Assembly: GCA_900552905.1 (NCBI GenBank)
Contig: USBR01000012.1
Span: 1-26,902, forward strand
Direction of reading: 5' to 3'
DNA: 26,902 nucleotides
Source: an uncultured Succinatimonas sp.
Lineage (GTDB): Bacteria > Pseudomonadota > Gammaproteobacteria > Enterobacterales > Succinivibrionaceae
Of this stretch, positions 16,317 to 25,142 are shown piece by piece. The position numbers were made by a program, and so were the translations under genes. How positions within the stretch are numbered: the stretch's first letter is position 1; the number at the start of each line of letters is the position of its first letter. The notes below the pieces were generated by a model, which did no database searches, was not told where the DNA came from, and was given only the letters and a program-made list of their open reading frames with translations.

Positions 16317-17057
16317 TTACTCACGGCGAGATAAGAGCTTTAAGATCTCGACGTATAACCAGCAGATGGTTACTAAAAGTGAGAATGCATTGTAGTACTC
16401 ATAGTACTTAGGTAAACCCTGATTAACGGCATACTCGATATCGTCAAAGTCTAAAACTAAGCTGAAAGCGGCAATAGCGCAGACGATGAGAGAAATACCG
16501 ATAGACATAGCGCCAGAGGTCGGTAAGAAGTTAATACCAAATAAGCGTAAGACTATATTTAAGAGATAGACCATAGCGACACCAGCAATAGCACCAGTCA
16601 AAATGGAGCGGAAGCGGGCAGTCGGGACAATGATCTTAAACTTCCATAAAGCGAGCATGGTGATAACGACGACAAAGGTAGATAACACCGCAGTAGAAGC
16701 AATGCCCGGGTATTTTAATTCAAATACAGCAGAAAGTGAGCCTAAAGCTACACCTTCTAAAATGGCGTAGATCGGGGCAGTAATAGGAGCTGTTCGCGGC
16801 TTAAAGATGGTGATCACAGCGACAATTAAGGCGGCAATTGCTGAGCCGTAGATCAACACATTAGGAGTTTGATAGGTATATAAAATCTCACTTAAAGTGT
16901 AGATCATGCTGAAGTAGCCGGTAATTAAGGTTACAGCCACTAATAATAAAGACTTAGTGGTAGTACCTGAGATGGTAGCGGCTAAATCGGCACCGCCGAA
17001 ATTAAAGGAACCAGCTTCACGATTTATGACTGCAATGGCAGGATTTGACGATTGCAT
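16317..17057 (-). CDS. Bax inhibitor-1/YccA-type membrane protein
   Basis: 246-residue inner-membrane protein with about seven hydrophobic segments. The soluble N-terminus MQSSNPAIAVINREAG is typical of the bacterial Bax1-I-like family (SSNPA start), distinct from E. coli YccA and YbhL by that leader. The C-terminus carries DFDDIEYAVNQGLPKYYEYYNAFSLLVTICWLYVEILKLL, including acidic residues that in related proteins form a pH- and calcium-sensing pair (family knowledge, not shown here). Start ATG 17057, with AAGGAG eight bases upstream, not the frame from 17081. A promoter (TTGCTT, 16 bp, TATACT) lies at 17110-17137 and a strong terminator follows the gene, so it is monocistronic. Physiological role in bacteria remains unclear. 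Confidence 0.87.
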   Translation of the reverse strand: MQSSNPAIAVINREAGSFNFGGADLAATISGTTTKSLLLVAVTLITGYFSMIYTLSEILYTYQTPNVLIYGSAIAALIVAVITIFKPRTAPITAPIYAILEGVALGSLSAVFELKYPGIASTAVLSTFVVVITMLALWKFKIIVPTARFRSILTGAIAGVAMVYLLNIVLRLFGINFLPTSGAMSIGISLIVCAIAAFSLVLDFDDIEYAVNQGLPKYYEYYNAFSLLVTICWLYVEILKLLSRRE

Positions 17058-17109
17058 ATTTAATTCTCCTTGTTTAAGCAAAAATGCTTTAATAAGTTTT
17101 TCTATATTA

Positions 17110-17137
17110 AGTATACGCCAAAAATTATACTAAGCAA
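17110..17137 (-). promoter_or_regulatory. Promoter of the Bax-inhibitor-1-family gene
   Basis: Leftwards TTGCTT (17137-17132), 16-bp spacer, TATACT (17115-17110). The leader is about 50 bases. Confidence 0.5.
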
Positions 17138-17156
17138 AAAATTATTCTAAATCTAT

Positions 17157-17870
17157 TTAATCCACAAACCAATCTTTACGGCATTTAGCCATAGTTGCCT
17201 CAAGTGATTTTTTAGTATCTAAAATATGTTCAAGCATAGCTTTTTCAGCTTCCTGAGCATTGTGTTTTTCTAAGGCGGCAATAATTTTTATGTGGGATTT
17301 TGATGTCACCCCCATGGGGATGAGTTCATTTTCTAAAGATAAGAAACGAACGCGATCCATAACGCCTTTGACACTTTCAATCATATTCCAAGCTTTACTT
17401 GCGCCAGCTGCGGTGAGGATAGTGGCATGGAATTCATCATCAAGAGCAAAGTGATCGCGAATATTATAATCGCGAGCGGCTTGCTCTTGCTTTTGTACAT
17501 TATTCTTTAAAAAATTTAAAGTCTCATCGTCGATCATTTCCGCGGCCTTGCGGATGAAATAACCTTCAATGGCACAGCGAATTTCAGAGCCCTGTGAAAT
17601 GTCACTTCTATTGATAGGTGCGACACGGGTGGCCTTTTTAGGGCTGATAATGACGAAGTCATTTTTAGCTAATTTAATCAAGGCCTCACGTACTGGCTGA
17701 CGTGAAATTTTGCTCTTAAATTTAGATGAAACCGCATTTTCAGAGAGTGGATCGCCCGGCATCAGACGGCATTCGATGATAGCTCTCTTTAAAAAGCGGT
17801 AGATTTGTTGATTGATGGGTTCTTTGCTATTTACCAATACAAAATCGGTAGAAAGATAAAATTCGTTCAC
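17157..17870 (-). CDS. GntR-family regulator, FadR subfamily (FCD domain)
   Basis: DNA-binding regulator of 237 residues. Residues about 15-80 form the winged helix (INQQIYRFLKRAIIECRLMPGDPLSENAVSSKF then SRQPVREALIKLAKNDFV). Residues about 95-225 are the all-helical FCD ligand domain, with the metal-binding histidines suggested by DDEFHATI and SHIKIIAAL. The start is GTG 17870, with AGGGG six bases before it. It is divergent from kdgK-eda, so it probably controls KDG breakdown, like ExuR/UxuR/KdgR-type GntR proteins in other proteobacteria (inference). A palindrome, ATCTGACAAATCAGAT, lies 17 bases upstream of its start and would serve as an autoregulatory operator. Confidence 0.9.
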   Translation of the reverse strand: MNEFYLSTDFVLVNSKEPINQQIYRFLKRAIIECRLMPGDPLSENAVSSKFKSKISRQPVREALIKLAKNDFVIISPKKATRVAPINRSDISQGSEIRCAIEGYFIRKAAEMIDDETLNFLKNNVQKQEQAARDYNIRDHFALDDEFHATILTAAGASKAWNMIESVKGVMDRVRFLSLENELIPMGVTSKSHIKIIAALEKHNAQEAEKAMLEHILDTKKSLEATMAKCRKDWFVD

Positions 17871-18170
17871 AGCTACCCCTTAAGTGATCTGACAAATCAG
17901 ATTGATCTCGAAAATGTGTGTGTGCTTTTACATGATTTTACTTTAATTTTTTATAAATATGCATAGGGAAATGTCATATTTGAGAGTATCCTTATATAAA
18001 GAGGTAGTAAAAGTCAAAAAAAAGGCTTTCTGTGAGCAGATGACTTGTAAATATTTTGCAACGGATGTCTTGATTTAAGCCTAAGCTACCTGAAATTTTT
18101 ACTAAAAAAGATTAAGATCATAAAACTACAAAATTTAGAAAAATATATATCTGTTATATAGGAGATAAAC
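17871..18170. promoter_or_regulatory. Divergent control region gntR/kdgK
   Basis: A 300-base AT-rich gap with no gene. It holds the palindrome at 17887-17902 and several TATATA-like stretches, such as 17993-17998, that could be -10 boxes. I cannot fix the kdgK start site. The TGAAACGTTTCA motif of the glucuronide locus is not present here, so the two loci seem to answer to different regulators. Confidence 0.55.
17887..17902. promoter_or_regulatory. Palindromic operator candidate for the GntR regulator
   Basis: ATCTGA-CAAA-TCAGAT, perfect 6-bp arms with a four-base centre. The shape resembles FadR-subfamily sites. It lies in the leader of the regulator gene, close to its GTG start. Only one copy is seen in the gap. 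Confidence 0.5.
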
Positions 18171-19127
18171 ATGGGTAAAGGTTTAGTATTAGCTGGCGAG
18201 CCGATGGGTCTGTTAATCGCTCAGAGCGAAGGTCCTTTAGACAGCGTTCAGGGTTACAGCTTAGCCGTAGCTGGTGCTGAGTTCAACGTGGCAACCGGTT
18301 CTGCTCGTTTAGGTCATAAGACTGCCTATTTAACCAAGTTAGGTGATGATCCGTTTGGCAAGCTCATTACTCGTACCTTAAGAAACAATAAGATCGACGA
18401 CAGCCTCGTTATCTTCACCACCGAAAAGCGTACTGGCTTTATGATGAAGAGCAAGGTTTCTAAGGGCGATCCTGAGATTTTCTACATGCGTAAGGGCTCT
18501 GCTGCTTCTACCCTCTCTGAGGAAGATGTTGAGAAGATCGATTTCACCCAGTTCTCCCACATTCACTTAACCGGTATTTTACCGGCTTTAACCGATTCTA
18601 CCCGTGCTGCTGTCAAGCTCATGTTAAAGAAGGCTCGTGAAGCTGGCTTATATGTCTCCTTCGACCCGAACCTCCGTCCGCAGTTATGGCCGTCTCAGGA
18701 AGTCATGGTTGAGTACATCAATAGCTTAGCTGCTCAAGCTGACATGGTATTACCTGGTGATGGTGAGGGTAAGATCCTCTGCGGTACCACTGATCCGCAC
18801 GAGATCAACAAATTCTATCGCAACTTAGGTGCTAAGACTGTTATCACCAAGTGCGGCCCTAAGGGTGCTTTATGCTCTGATGGCGACAAGGAGTTCATGG
18901 TACCGGGCTTCATTATTGATAAGGTTGTTGATACCGTTGGTGCCGGTGACGGCTTCGCTACTGGTGTCTTAACTGGCTTAATGGAAGGTTTACCTTTAGA
19001 GAAGTGCGTTGAGCGTGCTTGCGCTATCGGTGCTATTCAGTGTACCTTCGTCGGTGACAATGAGGGCTTACCTACCCCTGAGCAGTTACAGGCCTTCATC
19101 GATTCTCACGAGCGCGTACAGCTCTAA
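18171..19127 (+). CDS. kdgK: 2-dehydro-3-deoxygluconokinase (KDG kinase), PfkB family
   Basis: Phosphorylates 2-keto-3-deoxygluconate to KDPG with ATP, in the cytoplasm. The 318-residue protein has the ribokinase fold: an N-terminal GGxEFN-like segment (VAGAEFNVATGSARLG), FDPNLRPQLWPS in the middle, and the PfkB signature DTVGAGDGFATGVLTGL near the C-terminus with catalytic base Asp260. The substrate assignment rests on similarity over the full length to KdgK proteins and on the aldolase gene 26 bases downstream. ATG 18171 has GGAG seven bases upstream. Codon use is strongly biased (TTA, GGT, CGT, AAG, ATC), as in fabV, suggesting high expression. Probably regulated by the divergent GntR protein. 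Confidence 0.93.
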   Translation: MGKGLVLAGEPMGLLIAQSEGPLDSVQGYSLAVAGAEFNVATGSARLGHKTAYLTKLGDDPFGKLITRTLRNNKIDDSLVIFTTEKRTGFMMKSKVSKGDPEIFYMRKGSAASTLSEEDVEKIDFTQFSHIHLTGILPALTDSTRAAVKLMLKKAREAGLYVSFDPNLRPQLWPSQEVMVEYINSLAAQADMVLPGDGEGKILCGTTDPHEINKFYRNLGAKTVITKCGPKGALCSDGDKEFMVPGFIIDKVVDTVGAGDGFATGVLTGLMEGLPLEKCVERACAIGAIQCTFVGDNEGLPTPEQLQAFIDSHERVQL

Positions 19128-19153
19128 TTAGTTAGGATAAAGGAAGAAATCAA

Positions 19154-19798
19154 ATGGCTGAATTTGAAGTTTTCAAAAAAATTGCACAAATCAAGATTGT
19201 GCCTTTAGTAACCGTTGATAATATTGAAGATGCTGTACCTTTAGCTCAGGCTTTAGTTGCAGGTGGCGTTCCGGTAGCTGAGGTTACCTTCCGTACTCCT
19301 TTAGGTGGCGAGGCCATCAAGCGTATTGCTAAGGAAGTTCCGGATTGCATCGTCGGTTCTGGTACTGTTCACGATATCGATCATGCTTGGGAAACCTTAG
19401 ATAATGGCGGTAAGTTCGTCATTACCCCGGGCTTCAATCCTAAGGTTGTTGACTGGTGCTTAAAGCATGATCTCCCGGTTTGCCCAGGTACCGTTACCCC
19501 GGCTGACTTAGAGCAGGCTTTAGACTTTGGCTTAAAGGTTGTTAAGTTCTTCCCGGCCGGTGCTTATGGTGGCACTAAGACCCTGAAGGCTTTACAGGGC
19601 CCGTTTGCTGATCTGAAGTTCGTTCCTACCGGTGGTGTCAGCCTCGACAACTTATTAGAGTACTTAAGCTTATCTAACGTTGCCGCAGCTGGTGGTTCCT
19701 TCATCCCGCCGTCAAACCTCGTTAAGGCTCGCGATTGGGATGGCATCGTTGAATTAGGTAAGAAGATCAACGAAATGATCGCCCCTTTAAAGAAATAA
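19154..19798 (+). CDS. eda: KDPG/KHG aldolase
   Basis: Cleaves KDPG to pyruvate and glyceraldehyde-3-phosphate, the final Entner-Doudoroff or hexuronate step. 214 residues, class I aldolase of the KDPG family. The Schiff-base lysine is Lys131 in KVVKFFPAGAYGG, the catalytic glutamate is Glu43 in VAEVTFRTP, and the phosphate-binding residues lie in FVPTGGVSLDNL and AAGGSFI. The gene is 26 bases after kdgK with AGGAAG as ribosome site and a strong terminator 20 bases after its stop, so kdgK-eda is a two-gene operon. Product supplies central metabolism from the glucuronate released by UidA. Confidence 0.95.
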   Translation: MAEFEVFKKIAQIKIVPLVTVDNIEDAVPLAQALVAGGVPVAEVTFRTPLGGEAIKRIAKEVPDCIVGSGTVHDIDHAWETLDNGGKFVITPGFNPKVVDWCLKHDLPVCPGTVTPADLEQALDFGLKVVKFFPAGAYGGTKTLKALQGPFADLKFVPTGGVSLDNLLEYLSLSNVAAAGGSFIPPSNLVKARDWDGIVELGKKINEMIAPLKK

Positions 19799-19816
19799 TT
19801 TAAAGGTCTAAGTTTT

Positions 19817-19844
19817 AAAAAACCCCGCCTAGGCGGGGTTTTGT
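19817..19844. terminator. Bidirectional terminator between eda and sbcC
   Basis: AAAACCCCGCC-TA-GGCGGGGTTTT is a perfect 24-bp palindrome (19819-19842) with A and T runs at the ends, forming a GC-rich stem and a T tract in either direction. It serves both convergent genes. Confidence 0.92.
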
Positions 19845-19848
19845 GTCT

Positions 19849-22800
19849 TTAGTGATAGCTAATGCCTGGACCTTTGATAAGGCTTTGCGAACCACCCTTA
19901 CGCTCAACTACAATCTGCGTACTGATATTGTTTTTAAGCTCCTGCACATGCGAGATAATGCCGATAAGCTTATTTTCGCGATGTAAGGCAGCAAGACTAT
20001 TTAAAGCCATATTTAAGGCCTTTTCATCAAGAGTACCAAAGCCCTCATCTAAAAAGAGGGAGTCTACTTGCACTTTACCCTTAGACATCTGCGCTAAACC
20101 TAAGGCGAGGGCTAAACTTACAATAAAGCTTTCGCCACCTGAGAGATTAGCCGTCGATCTTACCGTAGAGGCTTCATAGGCATCGATGACATTGAGACTT
20201 AAGGGGGCACTGCGATCGCGAACTAAAATATAGCGATCATTCATACGCATGAGCTGTTGATTGGCATTGTGGATCATAATTTCAAAGGTCAGACCCTGCG
20301 CTAAATTACGGAACTTCTTGCCATCGGCAGAACCAATGAGGGCATTTAGTTTTTCATAGCGCTCCATATCTTTCTTTAATAAATCAAGCTCATTTAGATC
20401 TTGCTTGCGGGCTTGTACTTTGCGCTCATATTCATCTAAATCGCGATTGAGTGAACCTAAGTTTTGATTGAGTTCATTCATATCTGCATCTAGCTTCTTC
20501 TTTTGGGCTTGCAGATTAGATAGCTCCTCGGTAGTTAAATTTTGCGCTAATAGCTCTTGATGTCTTTTCTCTAAGCTTTCTTTAGCTCCTTGAAGTTTTT
20601 GCTCTTTTTGTGTAAGTTCGTTTGCTTCAGTTTGCAATTTGGTGATGAGAGCAGCGTCTACAAGCGCTTTTTGATAGTCATCAATATCGCTAAAGTCTGA
20701 AGCTGAGAGTTTGTGTTTAAGATTAGCTTCATTAGTTTTATATTGATCTTCTAGGCTTTCAAGGCGTTCTTGCTCACGTTCGATTTGTTTTTTCATATTA
20801 CTTTCATTATTTTTTAATAGTGTTATCTCCCCTTGATGTTGATTAAAGTCGTTTTGGGCCTGATTTAAATTATTGTAAGCGGCATTCTCAGCCTGAGTGG
20901 TATCTTGCTTAGCAAATAAATTTTCGCGTTCTTTAATTAAAAGCTCCTGCTCTTTTTTATCTTGGCGGATATTTTTTAAGTTTTGTCTGATGACTGAGCT
21001 TAAGGCTTTAAAGCTTGAGAAAATTTGTGCTTGTTCACTTTTATATTCTTTTTGCTTCTCTATAAGATCTTGTGTGTCCTGATGATTGCTCTGATATTTA
21101 TTGAGCATCTCAGTTAAATCAGTGCAGAGCTTTTTATCATCTAAATTTAATTTTAAAAGCCCATACTCTTTAAACTCCGCACTTAAAGTTTTTCTAAGCT
21201 TACTTTCCTCAGCAATTAAAGCGTTTTTTTGCTCATTAAACTTCTTAAGCTCCTCATCATTATCGCTTTGTTGTTGCTTAATACTTGTAATGTCTTTCTG
21301 GGCATTTTCTTTTTTTAGCTCTAAAATGTTGTGCTCAGACTCATTGTTTTTAAGCTTATTATTGAGCTTATTTAAGTCTTCAAGTAAGTCTTTAATCTTT
21401 TTGATTTTCTCATCATTATCACTGCGTTTAGGTAAATCAGGACATAGCGGATGGATGAGCGCTCCACATAAAGGGCAGGGTTTATGCGGCTGCAGTTCTA
21501 GTCGCAGATCTTCTAAAGAGGCATAACTATCTAAAAACTTATTATAGTTTTGATATTCATTGAGTTTTTCGCAGTAATACCTTTCACTCTCACCATCAAG
21601 TAATTGTGTTTTATCATTTACAAGCTGTTGACGCTCTTTTGTTTGTTTATCGATAGCTTCTATAGCCGTAGCCTCGTTTTTATGGGCATCTTTAAGATTT
21701 TTTTGAAGCTGAGTTTTTTTGTCTAAACACTTATTGATATTTTTTTCAACTGAGGCTACATCATCTGGCAGTGAGTGTAAGTGATTAAGTCTTAACTTTA
21801 AAGAGGAAAGATTTTCTAAAAGCCAAGGCCCATAGCTCTGAGCGCTTTGAGCCTCAGCTTGTAAAGCGTGAATATCCTGAGCTAAATTACTAATTTGTTT
21901 TTTTAGTTTTTTATATGCTGAGGATTTTTTAGCGCAGTCTTTTTTCTTATCGACATTATCCTCAAAGGCTTTATCAATACTTTGTTTTTTTAAGAGTATT
22001 TCATTATCTAAAGAGCGGACCTTAGGTAAGATCTTTTGTAATGAATTAAGCTTAGTTTGCGCCTCTGTAATCTTTTGCTTTTGGGTAGAGGTTAACTTTT
22101 CTTTATCTTCAAGATCTTTGATAATCTGTGGAAGCTCTTTGTTTTTTAGATTTTCTATTCCTAAAGAACAGTTGTTTTTATACTCGAGGCTCTCTTGTAG
22201 CGCTTTAACATAGGGGATAAGCTCACGTGCATCTAAGGCGCGCTTTAGCTTGTGAGCCTTAGGGGCAAAAATATTAATTTCAGTTTGTAATTGATTTTGT
22301 TGTTTTTCATTGTCATCAAGCGCGCTTTCACAATCATTAAGATTTGTCTTATAGGTGATTTTTTCGCTTAGAGTGTTTAAAGTCGCACTGAGAGTATTTT
22401 TTTGCTCTTCACAATTGGCTTGTTCTTTGCGCTTATGAGCAATTTCCTCATCAGATTCCAGATCATATTTAGCTAAAAGCGCTTTTTTCTCTTCATAAGC
22501 TTTCTTTTTACTGCTGTAGAAGTTGTAGGTAAAGATAGAGATCTGAGAGTAGATTTCAGAGCCGGTAATCTGTTCTAAGAGTGAGGCGCGATCATCATCT
22601 TTTGATTGTAAAAATTTAGCAAACTCACCTTGAGCTAATAAAATCGAACGGGTAAAACGCTCATAGTTCATCCCTGAGAGACTTTCAATCAGGCTTTCGA
22701 TTTTACGGATCTTATTTTCAAGGATCTGCGCATCAGTACTGCTATTCTCAAGCTTTGAAAGTTCCATCTGTGGAGCTTGTAGCGTGCCGGTACTTTTATT

Positions 22801-23106
22801 GCGGGCGCGTCGCTGAGAAAAACTACAGCGATAGATGGCATTACCTGAGGAAAATTCAACCTCAGAAAAGCAGTCGCCACAGCCTTTAGACATAATTTCA
22901 TTGACATTTGCAGAGATAATCTTAAGGCGCGGGGTGCGACCGAAAAGCGCAAGGCAGATAGCATCGAGAATAGTGCTCTTGCCAGCTCCGGTGGGGCCTG
23001 AGATTAAAAATAGACCGTCGCGCTTATAGGCCTCGTCGGTAAAATCGATATTGAAGGTGCCAACTAAGGAATTTAAATTTTTAAAACGCAATCTTAAAAT
23101 TTTCAT
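19849..23106 (-). CDS. sbcC: Exonuclease SbcC, ATPase subunit of the SbcCD nuclease
   Basis: SMC-like ATPase of the Mre11-Rad50-type complex that cleaves DNA hairpins and protein-blocked ends. The 1085 residues show, in order: the N-terminal ABC half with Walker A GPTGAGKST (37-45), a long coiled coil rich in Lys/Glu/Gln/Leu, the zinc hook CPLC at Cys544-Cys547 close to the middle, the returning coiled coil, and the C-terminal half with signature LSGGES and Walker B VDSLFLDEGFGTLDE. Length is near E. coli SbcC (1048). The gene starts 9 bases after the sbcD stop behind AAGGAGATATT, so it is translated from the sbcDC transcript. Codon use is more A/T-rich than in kdgK or fabV. Confidence 0.96.
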   Translation of the reverse strand: MKILRLRFKNLNSLVGTFNIDFTDEAYKRDGLFLISGPTGAGKSTILDAICLALFGRTPRLKIISANVNEIMSKGCGDCFSEVEFSSGNAIYRCSFSQRRARNKSTGTLQAPQMELSKLENSSTDAQILENKIRKIESLIESLSGMNYERFTRSILLAQGEFAKFLQSKDDDRASLLEQITGSEIYSQISIFTYNFYSSKKKAYEEKKALLAKYDLESDEEIAHKRKEQANCEEQKNTLSATLNTLSEKITYKTNLNDCESALDDNEKQQNQLQTEINIFAPKAHKLKRALDARELIPYVKALQESLEYKNNCSLGIENLKNKELPQIIKDLEDKEKLTSTQKQKITEAQTKLNSLQKILPKVRSLDNEILLKKQSIDKAFEDNVDKKKDCAKKSSAYKKLKKQISNLAQDIHALQAEAQSAQSYGPWLLENLSSLKLRLNHLHSLPDDVASVEKNINKCLDKKTQLQKNLKDAHKNEATAIEAIDKQTKERQQLVNDKTQLLDGESERYYCEKLNEYQNYNKFLDSYASLEDLRLELQPHKPCPLCGALIHPLCPDLPKRSDNDEKIKKIKDLLEDLNKLNNKLKNNESEHNILELKKENAQKDITSIKQQQSDNDEELKKFNEQKNALIAEESKLRKTLSAEFKEYGLLKLNLDDKKLCTDLTEMLNKYQSNHQDTQDLIEKQKEYKSEQAQIFSSFKALSSVIRQNLKNIRQDKKEQELLIKERENLFAKQDTTQAENAAYNNLNQAQNDFNQHQGEITLLKNNESNMKKQIEREQERLESLEDQYKTNEANLKHKLSASDFSDIDDYQKALVDAALITKLQTEANELTQKEQKLQGAKESLEKRHQELLAQNLTTEELSNLQAQKKKLDADMNELNQNLGSLNRDLDEYERKVQARKQDLNELDLLKKDMERYEKLNALIGSADGKKFRNLAQGLTFEIMIHNANQQLMRMNDRYILVRDRSAPLSLNVIDAYEASTVRSTANLSGGESFIVSLALALGLAQMSKGKVQVDSLFLDEGFGTLDEKALNMALNSLAALHRENKLIGIISHVQELKNNISTQIVVERKGGSQSLIKGPGISYH

Positions 23107-23115
23107 AATATCTCC

Positions 23116-24330
23116 TTAGTTTTGCTCTTTAAATAAGGTATAGATCTCTTTAAAGGTATTTTGATAAGACTTTTGCTCTTCTTCATCGAGATTAAGATCG
23201 TCAAGGCAACGCTCAAAAACTTCATTAACGCTGAGATTAGCTAAGATTTCGCCACTGCTTTGACGCTGTAATGTCTTAGAGCGAATGAGCAGATCGCGTA
23301 CGGCTAAAACTTCCACTTTGCTATTTGAACTTAGTTCCTGAGCCTTATCATAGAGATTGCCCACAGGCTCTTTGCCGTTATAGTTAAGCTCCACTAAGAT
23401 CTTTTCATCTTCGTCGATAAGTTTTTGTAATTGCGCTAAAAGCTCAGAGCTATTGCCCTTTAAGCTTTCAAGCCTTTGAAAGATAGGCACTTTGATTTTA
23501 GAGATCTTAAGCTCGGCATCAAGTTCGATAAGATTGAGGTATTTTTCTGTATAAGCTTCATTGAAATTAAGCTGTAAGGGGCAACCACAATAATGGATTG
23601 TCGGCGTGACTTCTTGATTTTTGTGGATATGGCCTAAAGCGGTATAGGCAAAGTTTTTAGGAATAATATCAGCGGGAAGCATATCTAAAGTACCGATATA
23701 GATGCTCTCACTTTGGCTTAGGGCAATACTTTGACTTGACGTTAAGGCTAAGTGGCCGATACCGATGATAGGCACGTTTGGGGAGTATTTTGTAGCTTCC
23801 TCGTGGCAGATCTTACCTAAAGCTTCATAGTGTTCAGCAATACCGCGTTTTAAATTTAAATTGCGGCTTTCTTGATCTTCATTAAATTCGGAAACTCTGA
23901 CATCGCGATTGCGTAAAAAAGGTACGGCAGCCACTATCAGCCGCGCTTGGCCATCTTTATCCTTTAAAGTTAACATTTCATCGTGAAGATCGCCGCTAAA
24001 GGCGCTGATGATATGGATATTGAGACTTGATAATAAACTTTTAGCGGCATTTAAAAAGGAAGGGCTATCATGATTGCCACCGACAATTACGACATGCTCA
24101 AGTTTCTCTAAGGTATTAAGACGGCTGAGAAATTTATAATAGAGTTCCTGACTTTTATGACTTGGAGTCTGCGTATCGAAGATATCACCGCAAATTAAAA
24201 GTACTTCGATCTCTTGCTCGATTAATAGCTTATAGAGATAGTCTAAAAACTGCTGAAATTCATCATAGCGAGAATAGTCGTAAAGTGAACGTCCTAAGTG
24301 CCAATCGGATGTATGTAAAATCTTAACCAT
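23116..24330 (-). CDS. sbcD: Exonuclease SbcD, metallophosphoesterase subunit
   Basis: Mre11-like nuclease partner of SbcC. At 404 residues it matches the family length. Metal-binding motifs are visible: DWHLGR (His/Asp, residues 9-14), GDIFD (near 49), GGNHDS (near 84) and the later GHIHKN. The C-terminal 100 residues form the SbcC-binding region. First gene of the sbcDC operon, ATG at 24330 with only a weak ribosome site. Divergent from ung. Confidence 0.96.
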   Translation of the reverse strand: MVKILHTSDWHLGRSLYDYSRYDEFQQFLDYLYKLLIEQEIEVLLICGDIFDTQTPSHKSQELYYKFLSRLNTLEKLEHVVIVGGNHDSPSFLNAAKSLLSSLNIHIISAFSGDLHDEMLTLKDKDGQARLIVAAVPFLRNRDVRVSEFNEDQESRNLNLKRGIAEHYEALGKICHEEATKYSPNVPIIGIGHLALTSSQSIALSQSESIYIGTLDMLPADIIPKNFAYTALGHIHKNQEVTPTIHYCGCPLQLNFNEAYTEKYLNLIELDAELKISKIKVPIFQRLESLKGNSSELLAQLQKLIDEDEKILVELNYNGKEPVGNLYDKAQELSSNSKVEVLAVRDLLIRSKTLQRQSSGEILANLSVNEVFERCLDDLNLDEEEQKSYQNTFKEIYTLFKEQN

Positions 24331-24397
24331 AGATGCTTTTCGCCTAAAATTTAAATGCTTAAGAAATATTATGGCACAATCTCCACGATTTTTTAAA

Positions 24398-24426
24398 TTG
24401 TAGAAAGATTAATAAAAGGGCATAAT
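24398..24426 (+). promoter_or_regulatory. Promoter of ung
   Basis: TTGTAG (24398-24403), exactly 17 bp, CATAAT (24421-24426). The -35 half is weak and the -10 is five of six. The leader is about 20 bases. Confidence 0.5.
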
Positions 24427-24452
24427 TTAACAAAATAAAAGAGGAGTTTAAA

Positions 24453-25142
24453 GTGAATAATTGGCACGATCTTATAGGCCCTTTAAAGCAAAGTGAGGCC
24501 TTTAAAAAAGCTTATGCTTTTGCAAATGAGCAACGCAATCTAGGTTTAGAGGTCTATCCGCCTAAGGGGCAGGAATTTAATGCCTTTGTCTATACGCCCT
24601 TAAATAAGCTTAAGGTCGTCATTATCGGTCAAGATCCCTATCATGAGCCACATCAGGCCATGGGTTTGAGTTTCTCCGTGCCTGTAGGTACGCCGATACC
24701 TCGATCATTGATGAATATCTATAAGGAATTAAAGCAGGAGTTTGCTGATTTTGAGATCCCCAATCATGGCAATCTCATTCCTTGGGCGCGTCAGGGTGTA
24801 CTTTTGCTTAATGCCACTTTAACTGTGACCCGTGGTAAGGCTAATTCGCATGCTAATCAAGGTTGGGAGATCTTTACTGATGATGTGATCGCCGCTTTAA
24901 ATGAGCAGACTGAGAATTTAGTCTTTATGCTGTGGGGGCGACCGGCACAGAAGAAGGGCCTTAAGATCGACAGAACTAAGCATTTAGTTTTAGAGACCTC
25001 GCATCCTAGTCCCTTATCGGTAGCGCGAGGTTTTGCCGGTTGTGGTCATTTTTTAAAGTGCAATGAGTACTTAGTTGCGAAGCAAAAGAGCCCGATCGAT
25101 TGGCGCTTGCCTTTATTTTTAGATGGTAGTGAAGAGCTTTAA
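24453..25142 (+). CDS. ung: Uracil-DNA glycosylase, family 1
   Basis: Excises uracil from DNA at the start of base-excision repair. The 229-residue protein has all UDG motifs: water-activating GQDPYH with Asp61 (59-64), GVLLLNATLTV, LMLWGRPAQ-like FMLWG, and the HPSPLS loop with His184. The start is GTG 24453 with GAGGAG seven bases upstream. Its stop codon TAA (25140-25142) overlaps the stop codon of the convergent regulator by sharing TTAA, so no terminator fits between them. Confidence 0.97.
   Translation: MNNWHDLIGPLKQSEAFKKAYAFANEQRNLGLEVYPPKGQEFNAFVYTPLNKLKVVIIGQDPYHEPHQAMGLSFSVPVGTPIPRSLMNIYKELKQEFADFEIPNHGNLIPWARQGVLLLNATLTVTRGKANSHANQGWEIFTDDVIAALNEQTENLVFMLWGRPAQKKGLKIDRTKHLVLETSHPSPLSVARGFAGCGHFLKCNEYLVAKQKSPIDWRLPLFLDGSEEL

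Noticed and set aside
17905..17945. CRP-like TGTG repeats in the gntR/kdgK gap
   Set aside because: The second half-site does not match TCACA at the required spacing.
21101..21526. A 141-codon Ser/Leu-rich frame antisense to sbcC
   Set aside because: Its composition is the mirror of the Lys/Glu-rich coiled coil of SbcC (CTT/TTT complement), and it has no ribosome site.
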